From Sinorhizobium shofinae (GTDB lineage: Bacteria; Pseudomonadota; Alphaproteobacteria; Rhizobiales; Rhizobiaceae), in contig MBFK01000150.1 of assembly GCA_001704765.1 (NCBI GenBank), positions 123,760 through 187,759 of the forward strand: DNA of 64,000 bases, written 5' to 3'. Both the position numbers and the translations under genes were made by a program. The notes under the pieces were generated by a model. That model was not told the DNA's origin, made no database searches, and saw only the letters and a list, made by a program, of their open reading frames with translations. Shown here piece by piece: positions 54,340-63,763 of the stretch. How positions within the stretch are numbered: the first letter of the stretch is position 1; every line of letters starts with the position of its first letter.

Positions 54340-54434
54340 ATGTTTCCTTAAATCGGATCCGATTTAAGGAAACATGCAGCAATCCAAAGTGCTAGAGCGA
54401 CCTTTGTGCGTCTTAAGACGCACGGCGCTGTAGA
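54340..54434. repeat. RIME-like intergenic mosaic element, copy 1
   Basis: It opens with a perfect 36-base palindrome (54340-54375, centre GGATCC) and, after ATGCAGCAATCCAAAGTGCT, has a second perfect palindrome GTGCGTCTTAAGACGCAC (54406-54423). Copy 2 at 63795-63896 shares both modules and the linker. This two-palindrome layout and its size match RIME1 of rhizobia. It lies between convergent genes (198-residue protein and truA). Confidence 0.85.
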
Positions 54435-54446
54435 GCCGCTGGGCGG

Positions 54447-55190
54447 TCAGTAATCCACCTGCATGAAAAAAAGGCCGTCGGGCGGGGCGACGGGTCCGCA
54501 GGCCTTGCGGTCGCGCGCATCGAGTGCCGCCTGCAGGTCGTCGGGCGTCCACTTGCCCTCGCCGACGAGCTTCAGTGAGCCGGCGAAGGAGCGGATCTGG
54601 TTGTGCAGGAAGCTCTGCGCCGTCGCCCGGATCTCGATCAGCTCGCCGCTGCGCGTCACGTCAAGCCGATCGATGGTGCGCAGGGGGCTGGTCGCCTGGC
54701 AATGGGCGGAACGAAAGGTCGTGAAATCGTGATGGCCGACGAGGCGCTGCGCTGCCGCGTGCATCGCCTCGTGATCGAGCGTCTTCGGCACCCACCAGGC
54801 GCGCCGCGCCTCGAGCGCCAGCGGCGAGCGGCGAGATATGATGCGGTAGAGATAGTGCCTGCGCAGGGCCGAGAAGCGCGCGTCGAATTCCGGCGGCGCT
54901 TCCGCCGCGTCGAGGATCGAGACCCGCTCGCCGGCAAGCGTCAGGTGGGCGTTCAGCGCATTGCGCAGCGTATGGCCCGTCCATTCGCGCGTCAGGTCGA
55001 GATGGGCCACCTGGCCCATGGCATGAACGCCGGAATCGGTGCGGCCTGCGCCGCGGATCGACACCGTCTCGCCGGTCAGGGACAGGACCGCCTTCTCGAT
55101 CGCCCCTTGAACGGAGGGGCCGTTCTCCTGCCGCTGCCAGCCGACATAGTCGGAGCCGTCATATTCGACGGTCAGTCGATAGCGCGGCAT
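54447..55190 (-). CDS. truA: tRNA pseudouridine(38-40) synthase
   Basis: A 247-residue enzyme modifying uridines in the anticodon arm. The catalytic Asp is in [20 protein letters not shown] (about 50-69), and later TruA motifs are [10 protein letters not shown] and [19 protein letters not shown]. The ATG shares one base with the fmt stop (TGATG). Last gene of the def-fmt-truA unit, ending 13 bases from a RIME-like element. Confidence 0.96.
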   Translation of the reverse strand: MPRYRLTVEYDGSDYVGWQRQENGPSVQGAIEKAVLSLTGETVSIRGAGRTDSGVHAMGQVAHLDLTREWTGHTLRNALNAHLTLAGERVSILDAAEAPPEFDARFSALRRHYLYRIISRRSPLALEARRAWWVPKTLDHEAMHAAAQRLVGHHDFTTFRSAHCQATSPLRTIDRLDVTRSGELIEIRATAQSFLHNQIRSFAGSLKLVGEGKWTPDDLQAALDARDRKACGPVAPPDGLFFMQVDY

Positions 55191-56125
55191 CAGGAAATCC
55201 TCGTGCCGGCGGCGATCGGCGTGCCGCGCAGGAACTCAGGCCTAGCAAGCGCCTTGCCGCCCGCCCGCTGCAATCGCGTTGGCAGGATCGCCCCCTCGCC
55301 GCAGGCGATCGTCAAGGCATCGTCCAGGGCCGTGCCGGGCGCACCGTCCCCTGCCGCACGCTCCGAGCCCAGCACCTTCACCCGCTCCATCCGCCCGGCG
55401 ATCTCGAGTTCGAACCAGGCACCCGGAAAGGGCGACAGACCGCGAATATGGTTGTGCACGTCAGCCGCCGGTCTCATGAAGTCGATCCGCGTCTCGTCCT
55501 TGGTGATCTTGGCGGCGTAGACGACACCTTCCTCGGGCTGCGGCGTCAGCGTCAGTTCGCCTGCCTCCAGCTTGCCCATCGCTTCCTTCATGAGCGCCGC
55601 CCCGACATGCATCAGCTTGTCGTGCAGTTCGCCAGCCGTCATCGTCTCGCCGATCGGGACAGTCTTCATGAGGGCGACGGGGCCCGTATCAAGCCCCTTG
55701 TCCATCTTCATTACCATCATGCCGGTTTCGCGATCGCCAGCCATGATCGCCCGCTGGATCGGTGCTGCGCCCCGCCAGCGCGGCAGCAGCGACGCATGGC
55801 CGTTATAGCAGCCGTGGCGCGTCCCCGAGAGGATCTCCTCCGGCAGCAGCAGGCCATAGGCGACGACGACCGCGACATCGGCATCGAAATCGCGGAAGGT
55901 CTGCCGATCCGGCCGATCCTTGAAGTTGACGGGCGTCAATACCGGCACGCCAAGAAGTTCAGCCGCCTGGTGCACCGGCGACTTCTGCAGATCGAGACCC
56001 CGCCTGCCGCCGGGGCGCGGGGGCTGCGTGTAGACGGCGACGATGTCGTGGCGGGCCTCGACGAGAGCGGAGAGCGTCGGCACGGAGAATTCCGGTGTGC
56101 CCATGAAGATGATGCGAAGCGGCAA
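55190..56125 (-). CDS. fmt: Methionyl-tRNA formyltransferase
   Basis: A 311-residue enzyme that formylates initiator Met-tRNA with 10-formyl-tetrahydrofolate. The N-terminal formyltransferase domain has the [20 protein letters not shown] active-site stretch (Asn/His/Asp catalytic group with YNGHASLLP), and the C-terminal OB-fold follows (about 205-311). Downstream of def by 84 bases and overlapping truA by one base. Confidence 0.96.
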   Translation of the reverse strand: MPLRIIFMGTPEFSVPTLSALVEARHDIVAVYTQPPRPGGRRGLDLQKSPVHQAAELLGVPVLTPVNFKDRPDRQTFRDFDADVAVVVAYGLLLPEEILSGTRHGCYNGHASLLPRWRGAAPIQRAIMAGDRETGMMVMKMDKGLDTGPVALMKTVPIGETMTAGELHDKLMHVGAALMKEAMGKLEAGELTLTPQPEEGVVYAAKITKDETRIDFMRPAADVHNHIRGLSPFPGAWFELEIAGRMERVKVLGSERAAGDGAPGTALDDALTIACGEGAILPTRLQRAGGKALARPEFLRGTPIAAGTRIS

Positions 56126-56209
56126 GGCGGTGAACTCCGTCTCTCTCAGTCGCCCGAAACAGGGCAGCGGCTCCGATTCAAGCGCCGGTCAAGGCGCAGC
56201 GCGCGACGA

Positions 56210-56734
56210 TCAAATCGCCTTGGCACCGCGCGTCTTGGCTGCCTTGGTGAATTTGCGGATCACCATGTCGCGCTTGAGCTTCGAGATATAGTCGATGAAC
56301 AGAACGCCGTTCAGATGGTCGATCTCGTGCTGCAGGCACGTGGCGAGCAGGCCATGGGCCTCGACAGCCTGTTCCTTGCCGTCGCGATCGCGATATTCGA
56401 CGGTGATGGCCGCCGGCCGCTCGACCTCCGCATAGTAGTCAGGAATAGACAGGCAGCCTTCCTCGTAGACGGAGCGCTCCTCAGAGAACCTGACGATCTT
56501 CGGATTGATGAAGACGAGCGGTTTCTTCTCTTCGCCCTCCTTCGACACGTCGAGAACGAGGAGGCGCTTCGGCACGCCGATCTGGATCGCCGCGAGACCG
56601 ATGCCAGGGGCGTCATACATGGTTTCGAGCATATCGTCGGCAAGGCGGCGAATGTCGTCGTCGATCGCCTCTACCGGAGAGGACACCTGGCGCAGAAGCG
56701 GATCAGGAAGAATGATGAGCGGCTTGATCGTCAT
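56210..56734 (-). CDS. def: Peptide deformylase
   Basis: A 174-residue Fe/Zn metalloenzyme that removes the N-formyl group from nascent proteins. The three motifs are complete: GIGLAAIQ (44-51), EGCLS (92-96, Cys ligand) and QHEIDH (135-140; H136, E137, H140). The start at 56734 follows GGGAGCAG. First gene of the def-fmt-truA operon, functionally paired with fmt; divergent from rmuC. Confidence 0.97.
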   Translation of the reverse strand: MTIKPLIILPDPLLRQVSSPVEAIDDDIRRLADDMLETMYDAPGIGLAAIQIGVPKRLLVLDVSKEGEEKKPLVFINPKIVRFSEERSVYEEGCLSIPDYYAEVERPAAITVEYRDRDGKEQAVEAHGLLATCLQHEIDHLNGVLFIDYISKLKRDMVIRKFTKAAKTRGAKAI

Positions 56735-56850
56735 TCTGCTCCCATAGCCGATCTTTCCATCGCGGCGCAAGAAAATTGCCGATCGGAGGTATCGTCAGTT
56801 TGTTCTTGTTTTGATCTGGTCTTCGGGCGCGAATCTGTTAGGCTGCGGCC

Positions 56851-58092
56851 ATGGAGCCCAATGCCCTTGCCTTCGACCAGCCGTTGTTCCTGCTCGGCAC
56901 CTATTCCGTAACGGCTGGCCACCTGATCACCGTTGCCGCTTTCCTGTCCGTTTTGCTGGCGATTGCGGCCGCTCGCAGGGCCCGCTCAATTCGCGCCGAC
57001 GACCGGGACCAACAGCTATCGGCGCTCTTGGCGGCACAGACCGAAATGCAGGGACGCATTACCGCAATGGCGGAGGTATTCGGCACGCGGCAGGCGGAGC
57101 TCAACCAGTCGCTCAGCCAGCGCATCGACGGCATGACGCACCGGATCGGCGCCTCGATCAGCGAGCAGACGAAAGCGACGCATGAGAACCTGCGTCGGCT
57201 GCAGGAGCGGCTTGCGGTCATCGATAACGCCCAGAACAACATCCAGTCGCTCGCCAAGGACATGGCCGGGCTGCAGAGCATACTTGCGAACAAGCAGACG
57301 CGCGGCGCCTTCGGTCAGTCGCGCATGGAGGCGATCGTCGCCGACGGCCTGCCGATCGGCACCTTCACCTTCCAGCCGACGCTTTCGAACGGCGCGCGTC
57401 CGGACTGCATCATCCGCATGCCGAGCGGCCAGCCGCCGCTCGTCATCGACGCGAAGTTCCCGCTCGAAGCCTGGAATTCCATGCGCGATGCGCCGAGTGC
57501 CGAGCGGCGCCAGCAAGCGTCCCAGGCGTTCCGACGCGACATGGAGGTGCATATCCGCGATATCGCCGGCAAATACCTGCTGGCCGGCGAAACGCAGGAC
57601 ACGGCCTTCCTCTTCGTTCCTTCCGAATCGATCTTCGCCGAAATCCACGAGCATTTCGAAGCGATCGTGCAGAAGGCGCATCGCCAGCGTATCGTCATCG
57701 TTTCGCCGTCGCTCCTGCTCCTCTCCATCCAGGTCATCCAGGCGATCCTGAAGGACGCCCGCATGCGCGAGCAGGCGCATCTGATCCAGGGCGAGGTGGT
57801 TAGGCTGATGGAGGACCTGACGCGCCTCGACGAGCGCGTCAGAAAGCTGCAGGGCCACTTCGCCATGACGCAGAAGGACGTCGAGGACATTCTCATCTCC
57901 TCGGACAAGCTGACGCGGCGCGGTGCCAAGATCGAGGCGCTCGAGCTGGAGGCGGTTACGTCGGTCGGCCATGGCGACAACAAGGGTACGGCCGACAAGG
58001 CGGCGGGCGACAAGGCTGCGGGCGACAAGGGCGAACGGTCGGTCGACAACCGCATCGGGCAATTGAAGCTGCGGGTGGTTGACGAGGACTGA
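56851..58092 (+). CDS. rmuC: DNA recombination protein RmuC
   Basis: A 413-residue protein: an N-terminal transmembrane helix (about 18-38), a coiled-coil (about 50-120) and the RmuC nuclease-like domain (about 130-350, IVIDAKFPLEAW with restriction-endonuclease-like acidic/Lys residues and DTAFLFVPSE). It limits inversions at short repeats in E. coli. Its C-terminus contains a low-complexity tract of repeated Asp-Lys-Ala-Ala-Gly units encoded by 15-base repeats at 57991-58035. Divergent from def by 116 bases. Confidence 0.92.
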   Translation: MEPNALAFDQPLFLLGTYSVTAGHLITVAAFLSVLLAIAAARRARSIRADDRDQQLSALLAAQTEMQGRITAMAEVFGTRQAELNQSLSQRIDGMTHRIGASISEQTKATHENLRRLQERLAVIDNAQNNIQSLAKDMAGLQSILANKQTRGAFGQSRMEAIVADGLPIGTFTFQPTLSNGARPDCIIRMPSGQPPLVIDAKFPLEAWNSMRDAPSAERRQQASQAFRRDMEVHIRDIAGKYLLAGETQDTAFLFVPSESIFAEIHEHFEAIVQKAHRQRIVIVSPSLLLLSIQVIQAILKDARMREQAHLIQGEVVRLMEDLTRLDERVRKLQGHFAMTQKDVEDILISSDKLTRRGAKIEALELEAVTSVGHGDNKGTADKAAGDKAAGDKGERSVDNRIGQLKLRVVDED

Positions 58093-58143
58093 TCGCCTCG
58101 GGCACTCTCCGGCAAAATCAGCAACCCGACGGGACATCTCCAC

Positions 58144-59043
58144 ATGATCACTGTTTTTGGGTCCATCAACATGGACCTGATCGCCACGACCGCACGCCTC
58201 CCGAAGCCCGGCGAAACCGTCGCCGGAACGAGCTTTACCACCGCCGCCGGCGGCAAGGGCGCGAACCAGGCACTCGCAGCCCGGCGCGCCGGCGTAGCCG
58301 TGCGGATGGCCGGCGCCGTCGGCTCCGACAGCTTCGCCGAAGGTGCGCTCGCCCTCCTCAAAGAGGCCGGCACCGACCTCGGCCTCACCAAGACCGTCGA
58401 CGCGCCGACCGGCACGGCCCATATCATCGTCGGCGGCGATGGCGAGAACGTCATCGTCGTCGTCGCCAGCGCCAATGCCACGGTGAGCGAGGGCGACGCG
58501 GTTTCCGCTGTCGATCAAATGTCGCCCGGCGATACGCTGATGCTGCAGCTCGAAGTTCCCGCGAGCTCGGTGGAGAAGGCGCTTGTCGAAGCCCGTCGCC
58601 GCGGCATTCGCTCGATCATCAACATCGCGCCCCTGACTCCGGAGGCCGCCCGCCTCGGACGCATGGCCGATATCGTGATTGCCAACGAAACCGAGTTCGA
58701 GCTTTTGGCGGGCAAGAGCGGCATCGTCGGCGCCGAACGGGAAGCGGCGATGAAGAGCCTTCACGATGAAACCGGGCAGACCGTGATCGTCACCCTCGGC
58801 GCCGAAGGGGTTGCCGCCGCCCATCAGGGCGAAATCCATCGCGCCAAGGGGTTGACCATCGAGCCGGTCGACACTGTCGGGGCCGGCGATACGTTCTGCG
58901 GCTATCTCGCGGCAAGCCTCGATGCGGGCATTGCCTTTCCCGACGCGCTGCGCCGCGCCGCGGTTGCCGGGTCGCTCGCCTGCCTGAGAGCCGGAGCGCA
59001 GCCGTCCATACCGCTCGCCTCCGCGGTCGCCGCGCGTCTTTGA
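58144..59043 (+). CDS. rbsK: Ribokinase
   Basis: A 299-residue PfkB-family sugar kinase, phosphorylating ribose to ribose 5-phosphate. N-terminal substrate motif GSINMDLIA, GGKGANQALAARRAG (PfkB signature 1) and the C-terminal signature 2 DTVGAGDTFCGYLAASLD with the catalytic Asp are present. Placed 51 bases after rmuC in the same orientation. A nucleoside hydrolase, which releases ribose, is encoded 2.7 kb downstream, a plausible functional link. Confidence 0.92.
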   Translation: MITVFGSINMDLIATTARLPKPGETVAGTSFTTAAGGKGANQALAARRAGVAVRMAGAVGSDSFAEGALALLKEAGTDLGLTKTVDAPTGTAHIIVGGDGENVIVVVASANATVSEGDAVSAVDQMSPGDTLMLQLEVPASSVEKALVEARRRGIRSIINIAPLTPEAARLGRMADIVIANETEFELLAGKSGIVGAEREAAMKSLHDETGQTVIVTLGAEGVAAAHQGEIHRAKGLTIEPVDTVGAGDTFCGYLAASLDAGIAFPDALRRAAVAGSLACLRAGAQPSIPLASAVAARL

Positions 59044-59312
59044 CCCGCGATAGTCAATTTCTGCCGTTTCGCGATATGGCGCGGCAACGATGCTTGCCGC
59101 GCAGAGTCCATTTCGAACAGCCATGAATCGGCTCGGGCGTTGGCCGTATTTTAATCTTTGATCGTCTATCCAGATTGCGAGGGCGGCCCACTCGCATCGG
59201 CCGGCTCCTTCATGCCGGTCGGCATCACGCGCTCCATGATGGAGCTTCACCCACACTTTGGAATGTCATGCCGCAGGCGCAACCTGCGGACCTCTCAGTG
59301 CGTGAGGATTTC

Positions 59313-61688
59313 ATGTTCAACTTCCATGCCAAATCGCTAGCCACAAAGCTGATCGCCGTCACAGGCACGACGATCGCGTTCGTGCTTCTCGCGTCGAATT
59401 TCGTTCTCATCTCGCAGACCCAGGATCGTGTCGAGACGCTTGTCTTCGACGGCGCGGAGACGGAGGCGCGTGCGATTGCCTCCGATATCGCCGGCAGCGT
59501 CGGAGAGCTTGCCGCCGCCGCCCGCACGATGTCGGGCGTGCTTGGCCGCGGGCATGCCGGGAAATCGACCGACCGTGCCGGCGCCATCAACCTGTTGAAG
59601 ACAAACCTCGATCAGCATGACTTCGCCTTCGGCAGCTGGTTCGCCGAGGAGCCGAAAGCCTTTGACGGCAAGGACGTCGTCAACAACACCGAGCTTGGCG
59701 GCAATGCGGAAGGCGCATTCACGCCCTATTGGTCAAAGGATCGCAACGGCAAGGCGCAGCTCTCGACCTTCCGTGCAGACTATGCGGCCGAATGGTACAG
59801 TCTTGCTGAAATGAGCGGCAAAGGCGCCATCACCCAGCCTTACCTGGCCGAAGGCACCGACGTTCCGACGACGATGACATCGATCGCCTATCCCGTGATG
59901 TCCGACGGCAAGATGATCGGCGTCTCGGGCGTCGACATCTCGCTCGCCTCCCTTGCCCACCGCCTCTCCACGCTCAAACCTTTCGGTTCGGGTCGGGTCT
60001 ACCTGCTGTCGCAGGGTGGCAAGTGGCTTGCCGCGCCAATCCCTGATCTCCTCATGAAGGATTATGAAGGCGAGGGTGCGGACGTCATCAAGAACGCCCT
60101 GTCGTCCGACGCTTCAGGCATGATCAAGAACCTGACCTATGACGGAAACGCGCCCTTCGACCGCGTCGTCTATCCCTTCAAGTTGCCCAATGTGAACGCG
60201 AGCTGGGTCATCCTTGTCGACGTGCCGCGCACCGCCATCAATGCGCCGGTCAACGATCAGACCTATATGATGATCATCGGTGGTGTCGTCGTCCTCGCAG
60301 CCGTGCTCGCCGGCCTCTATCTCGCCGTCCGTCGCTTTGTCCAGAAGCCGCTTGCCGGGCTCGTCCGCGACGTCGAAACGCTCAGCAACGGCGACTATGC
60401 AAGGCCAATCTCCGGGCAGGACCGCTCCGACGAGACCGGGTCGGTCGCCAAGGCGCTCGAGGGCTTCCGTCATCAGCTCGCCGACACCAAGCGCCTCGAA
60501 GGTGAAGCCCGTCACGAGCGCGAACAGGCCGAACTGGAGCGCGGCCGTTCGGAAAACGAGCGTGCCGAAACCGGTGCGCTACAGCGCGACATCGTCGCGC
60601 GCCTCGGCAAGGGCCTCTCGCATCTCGCTTCCGGCGACCTCGTCTACCGGATCGCGGACGAGTTCCCGGGCGAATACGCCCAGTTGAAGCGCGACTTCAA
60701 TGCGACGATGGAGAGCCTCGAAGAGACGATCCGCACCGTCAACCACTCGGTCGTCAACATCGGCAGCGGCACCGGCGAGATCTCCAGCGCCGCCAACGAC
60801 CTCTCGCACCGGACCGAACAGCAGGCCGCAAGCCTCGAGGAAACCGCCGCCGCCCTTGATCAGCTGACGTCGCAGGTCGATGCCAGCGCCGAAAACGCCA
60901 AGATCGCGGCAAAGTCTGTCGAGCTCGCGAGCAGCGATGCCGAGCAGTCCGGCGCGGTCGTGCAGAAGGCGATCGCCGCGATGCAGGGCATCGAGCAGTC
61001 CTCGCACGAGGTTAGCCGCATCATCGGCGTCATCGACGAGATCGCCTTCCAGACCAATCTGCTCGCCCTCAATGCGGGTGTCGAGGCGGCACGTGCCGGC
61101 GAGGCCGGCAAGGGTTTTGCGGTCGTCGCGCAGGAGGTCCGCGAGCTTGCCCAACGCTCGGCCAATGCCGCCAAGGAGATCAAGACCTTGATCAACACCT
61201 CGGCAGGACAGGTGCGCGAGGGCGTCGATCTCGTTGGCAAGACGGGCAGCGCGCTGCAGAAGATCGCCGAGCAGGTGGTGCAGATCAACGGCCTCATCCG
61301 CCAGATCTCCAGCTCCGCCTCGGAGCAGGCCGTCGGGCTCAAGGAGATCAACTCGGCCGTCAACCAGATGGATCAGGTGACGCAGCAGAACGCGGCGATG
61401 GTCGAAGAGACGACGGCGGCCAGCATGACACTAAACGAGGAAGCCCGCACGCTGAGCGCGCTGGTCTCGCGGTTCCGCGTGGCCCAGCGGGAGACCGTAC
61501 AGTCCTCCTCCGACATGCTGCGCGGCGCCGCCTCCAGGATGCGAACGGCAGAGGCGCGCCCGGCCGCTGCGGAAAGCCAACCGACAAAGCCGGCAGAACG
61601 CACCGGCTATTCGACCTCGACGCAGCGCGTTCTCGCCCAAACGGCCGGCGCAAACGCCCTCGCCCAGGGCAATTGGGAAGAGTTCTGA
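59313..61688 (+). CDS. mcpX: dCache-type methyl-accepting chemotaxis protein, McpX-like
   Basis: A 791-residue chemoreceptor: transmembrane helix (about 12-32), a double-Cache periplasmic sensor (about 40-300; FTPYWSKDRNGKAQLSTF, then YAAEWYSLAEMSGKGAITQ), a second helix (about 315-335), HAMP and a long cytoplasmic coiled-coil with tip IDEIAFQTNLLALNAGVEAA. It ends in the CheR/CheB-docking pentapeptide NWEEF. GAGGA precedes the ATG. The rmuC-rbsK-receptor-hsp20 order is the one I recall around mcpX (a betaine receptor) in S. meliloti; ligand by orthology only. Confidence 0.82.
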   Translation: MFNFHAKSLATKLIAVTGTTIAFVLLASNFVLISQTQDRVETLVFDGAETEARAIASDIAGSVGELAAAARTMSGVLGRGHAGKSTDRAGAINLLKTNLDQHDFAFGSWFAEEPKAFDGKDVVNNTELGGNAEGAFTPYWSKDRNGKAQLSTFRADYAAEWYSLAEMSGKGAITQPYLAEGTDVPTTMTSIAYPVMSDGKMIGVSGVDISLASLAHRLSTLKPFGSGRVYLLSQGGKWLAAPIPDLLMKDYEGEGADVIKNALSSDASGMIKNLTYDGNAPFDRVVYPFKLPNVNASWVILVDVPRTAINAPVNDQTYMMIIGGVVVLAAVLAGLYLAVRRFVQKPLAGLVRDVETLSNGDYARPISGQDRSDETGSVAKALEGFRHQLADTKRLEGEARHEREQAELERGRSENERAETGALQRDIVARLGKGLSHLASGDLVYRIADEFPGEYAQLKRDFNATMESLEETIRTVNHSVVNIGSGTGEISSAANDLSHRTEQQAASLEETAAALDQLTSQVDASAENAKIAAKSVELASSDAEQSGAVVQKAIAAMQGIEQSSHEVSRIIGVIDEIAFQTNLLALNAGVEAARAGEAGKGFAVVAQEVRELAQRSANAAKEIKTLINTSAGQVREGVDLVGKTGSALQKIAEQVVQINGLIRQISSSASEQAVGLKEINSAVNQMDQVTQQNAAMVEETTAASMTLNEEARTLSALVSRFRVAQRETVQSSSDMLRGAASRMRTAEARPAAAESQPTKPAERTGYSTSTQRVLAQTAGANALAQGNWEEF

Positions 61689-61739
61689 TCGAACGAGAAC
61701 GAAGCCGGATCGGCGCCCGAAGGGGCGCCGCATCCATCT

Positions 61740-62684
61740 TCAGAGGCGCGCCAGGCGATCTGTCAGTAGCTCGAAGAAGCCCTCGTCGTCGATGTGGCGC
61801 ATGACCTTGGCATTGTGCTTACGGCCGGTGACCTGCCACCAGTCGACGACTGTCATGCCGGTTGTCAGCGCCGAGGCCGTCTCGATCTCGACATTGCAAT
61901 CGCGGCCGGTGAACAGCTCCGGTCGCAACAGATAGGCGATCACCGTCGGATCGTGCAGAGGTCCGCCGTCGGTGCCGTATTTCTCGATGTCGAAGCGCTC
62001 GAAGAACTCCAACATTTCCGCGAGTGCGACCGCCGCCGGGCTGCCGATGGCGCGTATCTTTTCGACGCGGACCTTGTGGGTGAGGACGCGATGCGTCACA
62101 TCGAGCGGCATCATCACGATGGGGATGCCGGAGCGGAAGACGATTTCGGCGGCTTCCGGATCGACATAGACGTTGAATTCGGCCGCAGGTGTAATGTTGC
62201 CACCTTCGAAAAACCCGCCGCCCATCATCACCAGTTCCCGCACCCGTGGCGCGATCTCCGGCGCCTTGGTGAGCGCCAGGGCGATATTGGTCAGGGGGCC
62301 GAGCGTGCAGAGCGTCACCGTGCCCGGCGCTTCAGCAAGCAGCGTCTCGATGATGAAATCGACGGCGTGCTGCTCTTGAAGCGGCATCGTCGGCTCGCTC
62401 AGCACGGGACCGTCAAGTCCGGTTTTGCCGTGCACATGCTCGGCGGTCACCAGCGGGCGCGCGACAGGCCGCTCGGCGCCGGCGAAGACCTTGACGTCCG
62501 CTCTGTTGCAGAGCTCGCAAACGATCCGCGCGTTGCGCGTCGTCAGCGTCAGCGGCACGTTGCCGGCGACGGCGGTGATGCCGCGCACATCGATCTCCTC
62601 CGGACTGCCAAAGGCAAGCATGATCGCGGCTGCATCGTCCTGCCCCGGATCCGTGTCTATGATGATCTTTCTCGCGTTTGTCAC
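61740..62684 (-). CDS. Inosine-uridine preferring nucleoside hydrolase family protein
   Basis: A 314-residue nucleoside hydrolase with the calcium-binding N-terminal motif IIIDTDPGQDDAAA, the VAGNVPLTLTTRNA stretch, ITPAAEFNVYVDPEAAEIVF and the late HDPTVIAYLLRPELF. It would split purine or pyrimidine ribonucleosides to base and ribose. The GTG start at 62684 is chosen for AGGAGG 5 bases upstream; a longer frame to 62783 lacks a site. Convergent with the chemoreceptor gene and divergent from hsp20. Confidence 0.9.
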   Translation of the reverse strand: MTNARKIIIDTDPGQDDAAAIMLAFGSPEEIDVRGITAVAGNVPLTLTTRNARIVCELCNRADVKVFAGAERPVARPLVTAEHVHGKTGLDGPVLSEPTMPLQEQHAVDFIIETLLAEAPGTVTLCTLGPLTNIALALTKAPEIAPRVRELVMMGGGFFEGGNITPAAEFNVYVDPEAAEIVFRSGIPIVMMPLDVTHRVLTHKVRVEKIRAIGSPAAVALAEMLEFFERFDIEKYGTDGGPLHDPTVIAYLLRPELFTGRDCNVEIETASALTTGMTVVDWWQVTGRKHNAKVMRHIDDEGFFELLTDRLARL

Positions 62685-62845
62685 TTCTTCCTCCTGCGAG
62701 CCGGATGGTGTCGGATCGCCAGGCCATGACCTGGTGGCGTCCAACGAGCCGGCGAAGGGAGAATACCATGCAGCATCCTTCACTCGCGCCGGGATTTGGG
62801 CCTTTGCAGCGGACTATGATTTGCGTGCGCGCCCGAGGCAAGCCG

Positions 62846-62874
62846 CTTGCACTCGTTGCGCACAGCTACCATAT
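62846..62874 (+). promoter_or_regulatory. Candidate RpoH (sigma32) heat-shock promoter for hsp20
   Basis: CTTGCA (62846-62851) and CCATAT (62869-62874) with a 17-base spacer closely follow the alphaproteobacterial RpoH pattern (CTTGAA, CCATAT). Transcription would begin near 62881, giving a leader of about 60 bases that matches the ROSE-type element. Confidence 0.55.
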
Positions 62875-62880
62875 TGCTTC

Positions 62881-62940
62881 GCAGGGATGCTGCTTGGCAG
62901 GTCCGAAAAGATGGTCGCTTGAGCTCACAAGGACTTGGGA
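62881..62940 (+). promoter_or_regulatory. ROSE-type RNA thermometer in the hsp20 leader
   Basis: The last hairpin pairs GTC-G-CTTG (62914-62921) with CAAGGAC (62928-62934): three pairs, one bulged G (62917), four pairs, six-base loop. The Shine-Dalgarno AAGGA (62929-62933) is locked in this stem. The 5' strand contains UCGCU, matching the UYGCU rule of ROSE elements, in which the bulged G tunes melting. An earlier hairpin (GCAG...CTGC) precedes it. ROSE control of Hsp20 genes is well documented in rhizobia. Confidence 0.65.
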
Positions 62941-63372
62941 ATGAGCAGGATTACGCCTTTTACGAGCCCGCTCCTGGTGGGCTTCGACAGCATGGAAAAG
63001 ACCCTCGAGCGGATCGCCAAGGCGAACGACGGATACCCACCCTACAATATCGAGCGCATTCGTGGCGATAGCGCCTCCGGCACGCCGGAACGGTTGCGGA
63101 TAACGCTCGCCGTCGCCGGATTTTCAGAAGAGGATCTGGAGGTGACGACGGAAGAAAACCAGCTCGTCATTCGCGGCCGTCAGGTCGACACCGGCGAACG
63201 GGATTATCTCCACCGCGGCATCGCAGCCAGGCAATTCCAGCGGACCTTTGTGCTTGCCGACGGCATGCACGTGCTCGGCGCCGAGCTTCGAAACGGCCTA
63301 CTTTCGGTCGATCTGGTACGCCCCGAGCCGGTCCGTATGGTAAAGAAAATTAATATTTCGGTCCCAGAATAG
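62941..63372 (+). CDS. Hsp20 small heat-shock protein
   Basis: A 143-residue alpha-crystallin-domain chaperone. The domain (about 35-135) has YNIERI, LRITLAVAGFSEEDLEV, the QLVIRGRQ strand and YLHRGIAARQFQRTFVLADGM. The usual C-terminal IxI/V motif is present as INISV. It prevents aggregation of heat-denatured proteins. Preceded by an RpoH-like promoter and a ROSE-type leader, so expression should need both sigma32 and melting of the leader. A DUF1150 gene follows after 49 bases. Confidence 0.92.
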   Translation: MSRITPFTSPLLVGFDSMEKTLERIAKANDGYPPYNIERIRGDSASGTPERLRITLAVAGFSEEDLEVTTEENQLVIRGRQVDTGERDYLHRGIAARQFQRTFVLADGMHVLGAELRNGLLSVDLVRPEPVRMVKKINISVPE

Positions 63373-63377
63373 GATAA

Positions 63378-63403
63378 CCGGCGGGATTTTCCTCCCGTGC
63401 CGG
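63378..63403 (+). other. Intercistronic hairpin between hsp20 and the DUF1150 gene
   Basis: CCGGCGGGA (63378-63386) pairs with TCCC-GT-GCCGG (63393-63403, two-base bulge) 5 bases after the hsp20 stop. It may stabilise the upstream message or partly terminate it. Confidence 0.4.
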
Positions 63404-63421
63404 CGACCACGGAGCATCACC

Positions 63422-63679
63422 ATGGGACTGAAAGCCATCACCTCATCGCTGTCGAAGAACGACCTCGCGCATCTCGGCGCGGGCGAAGTCGGCTATATCC
63501 GCAAGATGCGATCGGAGGAGGTCTCCCGCTGCTTTCCGGAAGCGCCCGAGATGGGACCGGGAATCGATCTGTGGGCCCTGTTCGCGGCGGACGGCACGCC
63601 GATCCTATTGACCGACAACCGCTCGAGCACCTTCTTCAAGGCCGCCGAGGACGACCTTCGCACTGTCAGCCTGCATTGA
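63422..63679 (+). CDS. DUF1150 family protein
   Basis: An 85-residue protein matching DUF1150: LAHLGAGEVGYIRKMRSEEV and ALFAADGTPILLTDNRSST. The family is restricted to alphaproteobacteria and usually follows Hsp20 genes, as here. Function is unknown; co-expression in the heat-shock unit is inferred from spacing. GGAG lies before the ATG. Confidence 0.88.
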   Translation: MGLKAITSSLSKNDLAHLGAGEVGYIRKMRSEEVSRCFPEAPEMGPGIDLWALFAADGTPILLTDNRSSTFFKAAEDDLRTVSLH

Positions 63680-63763
63680 TCGGCTGGCCGATATTCTCGA
63701 TTCCTCTGCCTACAGACAGAACGATCGAAACGGCGTGAATGTGCCCCTTATCCAGACTGGGCT

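Noticed and set aside
57016..59256. 746-codon frame opposite rmuC and rbsK
   Set aside because: Spans two well-defined plus-strand genes and has no recognisable protein features.
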